Shown here: piece by piece, positions 12,639 to 21,400 of the stretch | Position numbering within the stretch: the stretch's first letter is position 1 | How the letters are laid out: each line of letters opens with the position of its first letter | Assembly: GCF_003672135.1 (NCBI RefSeq) | Contig: NC_039516.1 | Span: 6,679,838 to 6,743,837 of the forward strand | Source of the DNA: Ooceraea biroi | Lineage: Eukaryota > Arthropoda > Insecta > Hymenoptera > Formicidae | Direction: 5' to 3' | Length of the DNA stretch: 64,000 nucleotides | Position numbers and translations under genes: made by a program | The notes under the pieces: model-generated | Seen by the model: the letters and a program-made list of their open reading frames with translations, nothing else | Databases searched by the model: none | Told to the model about the DNA's origin: nothing

Positions 12639-13727
12639 TGCCATTGTTACATGACTCGCAACATGTAGACAGATTTACGATAAACAATTTCTATTTTAAT
12701 GACTTTTCTTTCTTACAAATGACGAGCACTATACTTTCTAAGAACTTTTATGCAAAAATATATGTGTGCATGTATTTCGGAATATTTGAAAATTATATTG
12801 CATTTATCGTTAATTTTAGAAACTGGATTTAATTAATTGTTTAATTCGTGAAAATGTGTCGAGAATATTATTCAACAACAAATTATCCAGGGAAGTCACA
12901 TAACAATTAATCGTTGCAAAATTCAGTTATCTTTTTAGTTACCAGCCTTTGTTGCAGCAGTCGAATATCAATCGACACCAAGTAAGATGAAATATTTATA
13001 CGATTAGATGTGCTGCCATCTTGTATTACAAAACTCAAAAATATTCAGCGAGCTTTCTAACCGTCCTACAAACGAAATCTATTTCCCCATCTCTCTTTTT
13101 CCATTGATATACATCGACTTAAATAATTACAGACGATGACATTGCATCTTAGATAACACAAAACATTTAGAAATTACTCCAAATGTGCTCAGGACTGTAG
13201 TACATGATCCAGAACGGCCCGAACATGTCAAGAGTGATTTCGAGACATTTTACATTAAATAAAAGAATATAATTGCTGTACCTGATCGATATTTGATGAT
13301 AATGCCGTGCAATTATCGGATACTTGTCACACCTCGAAGGGAAAGTAGCTTAAAATACGGCGATTTCGGTCAACTGCGAACTAGCCTGCAGAGGACGGAT
13401 CGGCGGTACGGAAATCGCGACTCGCAACCGGCAACCATTTACGTTACGTCGAACGCCCGACACTTTATGAGATTCTACTCGCGCGAGAATCACTTGCGAA
13501 CGGCAATACTCACAAAAAACGCGGAATAAACGCGGAATAAACGCGGAATAAACGCGGAATAATTCGAACGCGACCCGCACATCACGACGTGACTCCACAA
13601 GTGACCGGGATTCGAAGCCTCGACGAGGCTGATTGCGATTCTCGAAGTGTCGGAGTATCGAGATATCGAGAATCGCCAATATGGCCGCCCCGTATCTACG
13701 CGCCTAACCTCACACGGCAGTTGCGAG
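12639..13727. other. 3' UTR of the unknown gene and Snapin promoter region
   Basis: AATAAA at 13258-13263 probably ends the upstream transcript, leaving a spacer of about 450 bases before the Snapin start. This spacer is GC-richer, consistent with a housekeeping promoter. It contains four tandem copies of an 11-base unit (listed separately). No TATA box was seen. Confidence 0.5.
13515..13562. repeat. 11-base tandem repeat, four copies
   Basis: The unit AAACGCGGAAT is repeated four times head to tail, immediately followed by AATTCGAACGCG. It lies about 170 bases upstream of the Snapin start codon, so it may fall in the promoter or 5' UTR. Each copy carries CGCG and could bind a factor in a phased array (11 bases is about one helical turn). 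Confidence 0.85.
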
Positions 13728-14309
13728 ATGGACGTCGACACTGCGAGTGACAATACATCCATTGACGACAAGATCGATGATTTCTGCGAGAATCCGACGC
13801 GCGATGCGTTAACGGAAGGTCTTATGAGCCTCCTGAAGCCTACGGTGGATCAACTGGACGAGAGGATTCGCGCTACGAGGTTACGTTTGTCCGTCGCGCT
13901 TGACAGAATTCGCCTGTCAAAACATTGTGGACGAGACTGAACAATCGGGGGAAAAATCGAGTGAAACTCGTGTCTTTATCTTTGCAGAATATGTCAGATA
14001 GAGCTGAAGCAGCGAATCGAGTCCTTGACGGAGGAACTTCAGAGAGTTAACGACGCCTTGCAGTACCCGTTGGAGACGGACTCTTACGTAAAGAAGCTGA
14101 TCAACGCCAAGCACAAGATCACCATCGTTAGCAACATCCTGCAGACCACTCAGGAGCGATTGAACAAGGTGCATCAGGCGGTCGAGAAGAGCACCGCCAA
14201 GAGAAAGACGCTGTTAGACAGCAGTAGTTCTTCTTACGGCAGCGCTAATGTTGAGCCGGACAAGGAACAGCCAGCTGAAGGCGCAGCTGCGACTGACAAG
14301 CAACAGTAA
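13728..14309 (+). CDS. Snapin: Snapin, BLOC-1/BORC subunit
   Basis: Small coiled-coil protein of the BLOC-1 and BORC complexes, which act in lysosome-related organelle biogenesis, lysosome positioning and synaptic vesicle traffic. Two exons, 13728-13879 and 13988-14309, join at an Arg codon (AG|A) to give 157 residues. The core DALTEGLMSLLKPTVDQLDE, then RIRATRICQIELKQRIESL, aligns by eye with the vertebrate DLFAEGLLEFLRPAVQQLD and AVRESQVELREQIDNL. The block SYVKKLINAKHKITIVSNIL, followed by QERLNKVHQ, matches the highly conserved Snapin C-terminal half. Reading past the donor into the intron keeps an open frame to 13940, but that frame is not Snapin-like. The start is the first in-frame ATG, giving a short acidic, Asp-rich N-terminus. 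The C-terminus is Ser-rich, then ends DKQQ. No polyadenylation signal follows before the next gene. Confidence 0.93.
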
Positions 14310-14408
14310 ATTCTGACGTTGCTGATCGTGATACTAATCAATATTGTTTCCAAATTCCACAATCATTGTTCTTGACGCGAACAATTGTTGTACAATTTGT
14401 TATCGAGT
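14310..14408 (+). other. 99-base Snapin-N6AMT1 intercistronic spacer
   Basis: The spacer between the Snapin stop and the methyltransferase ATG contains no AATAAA or ATTAAA and no pyrimidine-tract acceptor next to the second start. It has no room for an ordinary promoter outside Snapin coding sequence. This supports either a shared dicistronic mRNA or a promoter lying inside Snapin exon 2. Confidence 0.6.
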
Positions 14409-15074
14409 ATGGAGACCCCAGTAGTCAAGCTATCGGACGAGGAGCTCAAAACGGTCTACGAGCCGTCCGAGGATTCGTATCTCTTAATCGATGCTTTGGA
14501 GGCAGATTTGGAGATTCTGCGAAGAATGAAACCCGCGATCTGTCTAGAGATAGGTAGTGGCTCCGGCATAGTTATCACGGCTCTGGCAATGGCATTGAGG
14601 AGACATTGCAGCGCTCATTTCCTCGCGATTGATATAAATCCCGATGCGTGCAGGGTCACGAGAAGAACTAGTCTACTTAACTGCGTCGATGTAGATGTTG
14701 CTCACATGAATTTGTTAGACTGTATACGGATTAGGTGTACGTTCGACATTGTTTTATTCAATCCACCGTACGTGGTTACGGGATACGAGGAAATGCTGGA
14801 CGATAGACTGCTGTTCAAAACGTGGGCGGGTGGTAAAAGTGGCAGGCAAGTCATGGAGCAGGTGTTTGCCAAGATCCCTGAAATTCTATCAGACGCGGGA
14901 TTATTTTACTTAGTCGTTATCAAAGAGAACGATCCGGAATATATCTTAAGTGCTTTCGAAAAATTGAATATGTCCGGTAAAATTGTTTGCGAGCGGAAAG
15001 TAAGGGGAGAGCACTTGTACGTTTTACGGTTTCGTAAAACCAAGATAAATGAGAAACCAACATCAGGAATGTAA
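14409..15074 (+). CDS. N6AMT1: N6AMT1/HemK2 protein methyltransferase
   Basis: Class I SAM-dependent methyltransferase of the HemK2 family. With TRMT112 the orthologue methylates the GGQ glutamine of release factor eRF1, and it is also reported to modify histone H4 Lys12. Single exon, 221 residues (human about 214). Family landmarks are all present: YEPSEDSYLL at residues 17-26, SAM-binding EIGSGSG at 47-53, acidic AIDINPDA at 73-80, and the catalytic NPPY at 118-121. The frame is open a little upstream, but the first ATG gives METPVVKLSDEEL, which fits the family. It starts 99 bases after the Snapin stop, and one polyadenylation signal (AATAAA, 15332-15337) could serve both cistrons. No intron was seen, unlike every other gene in the window, which would fit retroposition or simple intron loss. 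Confidence 0.93.
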   Translation: METPVVKLSDEELKTVYEPSEDSYLLIDALEADLEILRRMKPAICLEIGSGSGIVITALAMALRRHCSAHFLAIDINPDACRVTRRTSLLNCVDVDVAHMNLLDCIRIRCTFDIVLFNPPYVVTGYEEMLDDRLLFKTWAGGKSGRQVMEQVFAKIPEILSDAGLFYLVVIKENDPEYILSAFEKLNMSGKIVCERKVRGEHLYVLRFRKTKINEKPTSGM

Positions 15075-15948
15075 TAATGCGTGGAGTTTGTATCTTTCTA
15101 CATTTTTAATATTATATAAATTTCTAATATTACATTAAAAATACTATTATTTCATTGAGCGTATATTTTCATAGATTCCATTAATTTTTCCGGTGATTGT
15201 AGATAGAATGTGTCGCATTTATATGAATCATGTTTTTGTATCTTTTGTAAATAATTGTAACGTTACTTTTATCGTTTTATGTTTATCTGTAAATCCTTAT
15301 TATGTATCATAATTATGATATATCATTTAGAAATAAATGTATAATTCGAAATTTAAACGTTTTTCTTCAAGAAGAATTTACTTCTATCATATAACATTAT
15401 TTGGTGACAAGAAGTGAAATGAGACATTCTCTTTTTTACAAATATTATAATTTATTTTATATAACGTTCTTAAAGTCTACGTTACTGGTATCAAAGTATG
15501 CAAATAAATACCATATCTCAGTGTCGGTATTTAATATTACGCAGAATGTGAGCACTATTGTCGTCCGGAGACTGCACGAATAGTTTGTTAAGTATATTCG
15601 CAATGTAATACATAAAATATGGCTGCACCCCTGTTCCCACCATTGGGTAGAACAAATTTACTACATTTAGTCAACGCGCGTATCAAAATTTACTTCTAAA
15701 CATATAGAAGCAACGAGCCTACATTAAAATCGTAGCCGTCGCAATTCTCCAACTAGCGCCGACAATATTTTCCATATTCTTTATAAGACTCTCCGTTCCT
15801 CAATTTTTTTCGCAACTACATGCTTGTGAAGCGATAGGGTAAGAGCCACTTACTGCCTAAGTTTTATTTGATTACTGGCACGCGTTTGTTGTTTGCTACG
15901 CAACTCCTTCCCTGGCGAGAGTAACGATAAGGATACCGTGGACGATAT
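15075..15948. other. convergent 3' region between N6AMT1 and the ZP gene
   Basis: The 3' UTR of the plus-strand N6AMT1 transcript runs to AATAAA at 15332-15337. The minus-strand ZP gene has AATAAA at 15868-15863, about 80 bases past its stop codon. Roughly 500 bases of AT-rich DNA separate the two probable ends. No further gene was seen here. Confidence 0.65.
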
Positions 15949-16853
15949 CTACGAATCTACGCACTTCGTTCTACGGATCCGTTGTAATTTAATGTACAGC
16001 ACAGCCGCACTTACGATCGCGACGAAGAGCGTGCTCAACATGAGAGAGAACGCCATGTAAAATCCGCCGTTGCTCATGCAAACGTTGTTCACCTTCGTCA
16101 TCGCTTCGATCGCGGTCTCCTCCATACTTTCGAGGATCTGGCTAGACGCCGCGCTCAGATCGTCTAGCATGATCACTTTGAAACCACGTCCGATGCGGAC
16201 CGGATCTGATAGTAGAACCGGATTTGTCGAGGTGTTGAAAGGTGGTGAATATGTCACCGATCGACGACGTCTACCCGGCTCGATTTGCTGAAAGAAGTGA
16301 TTTCAAATATGATACATAAAACGTGCGTGAAATTGAATTGCAATGATTTATATATACTTTATTATAAATTTAGAAAGAGTTACCTCGAAATAAAAAATCA
16401 AGAATTCAGAACAATCTATTTTAAAATAAAAATAATTTTCTGTAATGATATACAGAAATACACTCACTCCCCAAAAAAGCGGTACACTAAAATTTAGGGA
16501 AAAATTTACCAACCTTCAAATGATCATAACTTGATAAATAATGAAGAAAAAATATGTTCAAAAATGCAAAATGAAGCTTCAAGTATCCACTTTAAGAATA
16601 TTTGAATGGCAATTATGGTCGGCCATTTGTTTCAAAATGGCGGATGACAAAATGAGAGGATGCAAAAGTGATAACCGAAAGTCCGAGTTTGTGACGGTGC
16701 ATGGCGTGAATTAGATATCGCAGCCTAATGGGACCAAATGCAAATGAAAATATAGAGTGTTATCTTTAAAATGCTTTTTACCGAGCTCGATGCGATCATT
16801 TTTCGTTGAGTTGTGCAACTTTAAAAAAGAAAACACTCGCGCGCGCACGCACG

Positions 16854-16886
<33 letters not shown>

Positions 16887-19800
16887 CACAAGGAGGGTTT
16901 GGAGTCTTAAATTACTGTGGAACTGACGAACCACGGAGTCCTCATCCTTGTGATACACATACACACACACACACACACGCGCGCGCACACACCACATAAG
17001 AAGGATTTGGAGTATAAAGAATAATGAATGTAGCAGTTGGAATTATAAAAGAACTAAACGAACCGCAGGGTTTTCTAATTCCTTAGGCCTTGCTGAATCG
17101 ACGATATTGCAAATTCGAAATTGAATATCTCGGTACCTAACTATCCTAGCACAAAATTTCAAAAACGGTTTTAAAGCTTTGAAACCCTACTTTTCGCAAT
17201 TTAAACCGAAATTGTGCACGACGAGTTTTTTAAAATGGCGGAAAGGGAGAGCATGCGAAATTGATAAATGAAGATTCGAGTTTGCGATGGCACATGGTGT
17301 AAAGTAGGTATTGCAGCCCAATGGGACTAAATGCATATAAAAGTATAGAGTTTTATCTTTAAAACGCTTTTTTACAAAGCTCGATGCGATCATTTTTTGT
17401 TGAGATACTCCAAATTTACTTAACAGAGTGTTTTCTTTTTTAAAGTTGCACAACTCAACGAAAAATGATCGCATCGAGCTCGGTAAAAAGCATTTTAAAG
17501 ATAACACTCTATATTTTCATTTGCATTTGGTCCCATTAGGCTGCGATATCTAATTCACGCCATGCACCGTCACAAACTCGGACTTTCGGTTATCACTTTT
17601 GCATCCTCTCATTTTGTCATCCGCCATTTTGAAACAAATGGCCGACCATAATTGCCATTCAAATATTCTTAAAGTGGATACTTGAAGCTTCATTTTGCAT
17701 TTTTGAACATATTTTTATCTTCATTATTTACCAAGTTATGATCATTTGAAGGTTGATAAATTTTTCCCTAAATTTTAGTGTACCGCTTTTTTTGGGAGTG
17801 AGTGTATTTATAGCTTTTTATATATGTTCAAAAATTTCTAATCTTAGGATGTAGCCGCAGGATACATATATCATTTTTAGCGGATAAGACCAGCATATAA
17901 ATCATTTAAAACTTATTATATTAACAATTATTTTTATAATGTTTTAATTTTTTTAGTCTTACTTGATTCGCGTCTGGGCAAGGCTCGCAATCTGTTTTGC
18001 ATAGTTCGATGTTACACTCGATGAATAGGTCCATTACGTCGGGGAATTTGAAAGCTTGGAAGAACGCATAGGCGATAATAGAAGCGCCTGTATTCCCGGT
18101 GTCGTTCGTCTTTTGGAAGGCACCGAACAGTTTGGGTTTCAGAATGCAGCCTCTTTCGTCAGTAAGCTGTAGCATATTGGTTGACGCTTCGTCACGCGCC
18201 ACACAATCGCGCACCTTAAACATAATTTTACATAAATTTTACATTAAACTGTATTTTTACAATCACATTTTGGAAAGTTTATTTCAATAATGCTATCAGA
18301 AATTATATTTGCATAATTTATTCTGTCATGTCAGATTTTATTCTATGAATTGCTACTGAATATAAAATAATTTATAAATGCAACATCCATATACCTGAAG
18401 ATCGAAACCAGGATCGCCTTCCACGGACACTACTAAGGTCATCGTCTCGCCAATCTTTACGAGTCCGTCTGCTGCAGGTGCGAATGGTCCTCTGCCGATT
18501 TGTATATCCAACTTTGCTGTAGCCGTATCGCCACTGAAAGTAACGATTTCCTGATTCAGCATATCTACTGAGAAATTAACCGTTAATGCCTTATTGATGT
18601 TTCCTTCCCAGAGACATCGCACTCTTCGCACTGTGTCCCAGACTTCTTGTATGCCCGGTTCGTTCTAAAGAAATGAGAAATGGTATCAATATCTAGTAGT
18701 CATGAGCACGTGGTTTTTCTTTCAAAATTAATTCTAGAAAATACAAAGACTAATAAATTTAATTATTTCGGTGCTGACCTGTAATACGAGGACGTTCTCC
18801 AAGTACGCCTGACCAGCTTCACCCTCGAAGTCATTGATGAATTGAGTTCCACACGAGTCCAGACTCAGGGTGAAGGAATACTTCGTTTGGCCAGAATTTT
18901 GTGCTACGTATCTGCATTCTGGATTCATGTAATATCCCTAAAATTCAATAAATTATTATCGATAAAAGTTTTACTGCAAGAGACTGTTCTACTTACAATT
19001 AGTGCTTACCTTAGAATAGATAACGCCGTCAAAAGCGCGGTTAAACTCAATGTTGATCGTCATCATGGTCTTACTGCATATGACATCAAGACTATGAATA
19101 TGCGGGGGATGTTTGAGTTCTTCGTCGCCAGCTGGGTGATGAAAACGCAAATTATTCACCCCTGCACTGCGTACGTCTGCATTATGTTATCTTCACAACA
19201 ACGTACCTCCAGTGCCTCCTTCCGCGATTCCGGTTCCGGTTTCAACTCCGGTAGTTCCACTGGCACTGCCAGTCTCACCAGTTGTAGGTGTAGTGAAGGG
19301 AGGGAACGGTCTGCCGGGTTTGGTGGACGGATATCCAGAAGTCGTGCTGGATGGATAACTCCCGCTCGGGTAACCGGTGCTTGGATAGCCACCACCACCA
19401 GTGCCGCTCTCACTCGGACTTGGGAAGCCAGAAGTTGGTCGTTCCGATGGATATCCGTTCGATGACGGACGGAAACCGCTCGGCGAATATCCACCGGTGA
19501 CCGGAGGTCGTAATGTTCCAACGCCACCACCCGCAGAGCTTGGCCCGGAGGGATACCCCTCCGAAGTGCTGCTGACACCGCCACCAGTCTGGAAGCCGCT
19601 GGTCGAGAATCCACCCGGCGAGGGTAGGCCGGACGTGATGATCGTCGAGCTGGGCAAGGGTGGCCTCGAGCTGGTTGAAGGATAAGAAGGAGGCTGCGGC
19701 GGTAAATAAGTGGACGATGTTTCCGGATTCAGCGGCGGGAAGGCCGACGAACCCGCATTGGTGTACGATGGCTGACTGGGTCGAGGGTTGTAGGACGTGG

Positions 19801-21393
19801 AACCGAAGTTTTGTGGTACGTACGTCGACGAGGGTTGCTGGCTATTGGGGAAGCTCGGTCTTGGCGTGGAGAACGGCGGAGACGAGGGTTGACCGGATAC
19901 CGGGTAACCGGCGTTCGGCGGGGTGTAGAGTGATGATGGTCTCTGGACGGGGAAGCCCGTCACGTCGTTCTGACTCGGCGAAGGGTAGCTCGTGGCTGGC
20001 TGGAAAGGCCGGGGTTTCTCGGGTGGTCGCTGGGTGCTGAATGGCGGCAAGTACGCGTTCGAGTCCGACTGTTGACGAACTGAAAGCAATTCGTGGGCTT
20101 GTCGAGAGTGAGAATTCACTTTGTGATTTTTATCCAGCTAACGGGGACAACGATCAAAAGAGTTGTAATTATGGAACTGTAATTTGTCAGAAAAATAATT
20201 CTTGCGACAATTTAATTGAATTTTTTTAATAAATTGCAATAGAAATTTATTAAATAAATCGAAAAGTATGTGAATCAAAATAACAATTATTTTCGTGAGA
20301 ATGCTATATTAATAAAATGAATTAAATAAATAATATTAGAAAATAATTGAAAGTGAGAATAGCCAGGAATTTAGTTATTATTAGTATTAATATTATAGTT
20401 ATTACTGGTGCTGTAATAAGGAAACTCCGCAAATACCAATCGGTTTCTCACAAGTTTACAGATTTCACAACTACACTGGTTTGCTTGTTTTAATTGAAAA
20501 ACAATTAAAGTTGTAATTGAAAAACAATTTTTAAAGAAAGAGGTAAAGAAAGTCATGTGAACGTGCGCTCAGAAGAAGTTAATACAGAGTGCGTTGATTT
20601 GTTTGTGTGTTGTAAGTGAAAACAATTTGCTGTCGGTCGGATCAAGCGTGCATCAAAGCCAATCCCAGCGTTTCGAATTGAGTGAGAAGACTTCCGTGGT
20701 GATGTCCAAGTATCACGATAGAAAATGATTGATTAATAGCGCGGCGAGTTATGGATTAATAATTTTGCGCGTCTGAATCGGTGCGTCGTCGTGGGCTGCG
20801 CCATATTCGCAGCTTTTGCGCACGGGATCGCAATTTACATCCGTGTTGAGTAGCATCCTTCTGATCATCAGCGTCACTGAATCGTCTATAAATCAGCGCG
20901 CAGCGTCAGATAGCTAGATTCGATCTTGTCGTGAGGGGGCAAGAAAAAAGAGGAAATACTCGTTACTCGCGCGTGGCGATGGGACGGCTTCGTATCGCGC
21001 CGTTTCCTGTTCGACGGCTGAAAGTCGGAAACCTACTTTTACGTGCGCCCTGCTGGTAGATCCCCTGAATCCACTCTAGGATATTTTGCGCCATCACGTC
21101 CGCCGGCGATGCTGGAGCAGCAGCCCGCTGGACTCTCGAGCGTGCTGATGAATTTCAAACCATTCGTTTGTCATCAAGTTTATACGAATATACCAACGTG
21201 ACAGATCGTATCGCCTCTCTTTCTCTCCTCCGCCAATGGTACAGACTCTATCGCAGGACTCTTAGAGTCCTTTTGCATTTTTCTTACCGGCATCCGCATC
21301 TGGAGTCCTCACGAAGAGCGCATGGCCACCGAGATCCTGGCCCGTCACAGCTGCCGAAAAGGCGACGACGAGGATCGCCGCGATGAGCCTCAT
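15949..21393 (-). CDS. ZP-domain transmembrane protein of the apical matrix/cuticle
   Basis: Secreted-then-membrane-anchored zona pellucida domain protein. The insect family (piopio, papillote, dusky, miniature, trynity and others) links epidermis to cuticle and shapes apical matrix. Coding exons in transcript order: 21393-21288, 20079-19207, 19131-19010, 18937-18779, 18664-18395, 18214-17963, 16287-15949. All phases agree, giving 706 residues. Signal peptide MRLIAAILVVAFSAAVTG is at 1-18. A Pro/Ser/Gly-rich region (about 45-325) has many GYPS-type repeats. The ZP domain spans about 336-590 with its cysteines in LDVICSK, NPECRY, DSCGTQF, RVRCLW, RDC, RGCILKP and IECNIELCKTDCEPC. A furin-type RRRR|S site is at 600-604. 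One membrane helix (about 670-694, FSLMLSTLFVAIVSAAVLYI) and a short basic tail ending KCVDS follow. The acceptor 7 bases before the ATG shows that the 5' UTR is split. Family is certain; which paralogue cannot be told by eye. Confidence 0.92.
16841..16995. repeat. duplicated (CA)n microsatellites inside the element
   Basis: A run of CGCG/CACG passing into (CA)n occupies about 16838-16887, and a second (CA)n passing into CGCGCG lies at about 16957-16993. Each run is followed by a related word (CACCACAAGGAGGGTTTGGAGT and CACCACATAAGAAGGATTTGGAGT), so a unit containing the microsatellite has been duplicated. Confidence 0.8.
17232..17405. repeat. diverged direct copy of the element's left arm
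   Basis: This stretch resembles left-arm positions about 16636-16812 in the same orientation. Shared words in order include AAAATGGCGGA, CGAGTTTG, GGTATTGCAGCC versus GATATCGCAGCC, AATGGGAC, TATAGAGT, TTATCTTTAAAA and GCTCGATGCGATCATTTTT. It is clearly more diverged than the two outer arms are from each other, so it records an older insertion or an internal duplication. Confidence 0.7.
20080..21287 (-). other. ZP gene intron 1 (between signal-peptide and Pro-rich exons)
   Basis: The intron is bounded by GTAAGA at 21287 and TTTCAG ending at 20080 on the minus strand. It joins phase 1 (G|TT, Val). Open frames inside it are short and show no protein features. Nothing else was recognised. Confidence 0.75.
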
Positions 21394-21400
21394 CCTCCGC

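Larger units (their letters stand above)
16461..17804. mobile_element. nonautonomous transposon-like element with long inverted repeats
   Basis: The two ends are reverse complements over about 378 bases: left arm 16461-16838, right arm 17426-17804. Only a few substitutions or one-base indels are visible (for example CCCC versus CCC after CACTCACT, and ACTTGATAAA versus ACTTGGTAAA). Both outer ends read CACTCACTCCC, and each is flanked by TA (16459-16460 and 17805-17806), the target-site duplication of Tc1/mariner elements. The centre has no transposase frame. It holds (CA)n microsatellites and a degraded copy of arm sequence. It sits in the last intron of the ZP gene and probably moved recently, given arm identity. 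A Tc1/mariner affiliation rests only on the TA and general form. Confidence 0.85.

Noticed and set aside
13600..13640. tRNA-like GGGATTCGAAGCCTCG word
   Set aside because: It resembles a B box loosely, but no A box, anticodon arm or acceptor stem pairs around it.
16757..17507. Two identical peptides (MLSLKCFLPSSMRSFF...) on opposite strands
   Set aside because: They are mirror images produced by the inverted arms of the fold-back element, not a duplicated gene.
18842..20040. Long frames on the plus strand opposite the ZP gene
   Set aside because: They are shadows of the Pro/Ser/Gly-rich coding strand and match no protein.
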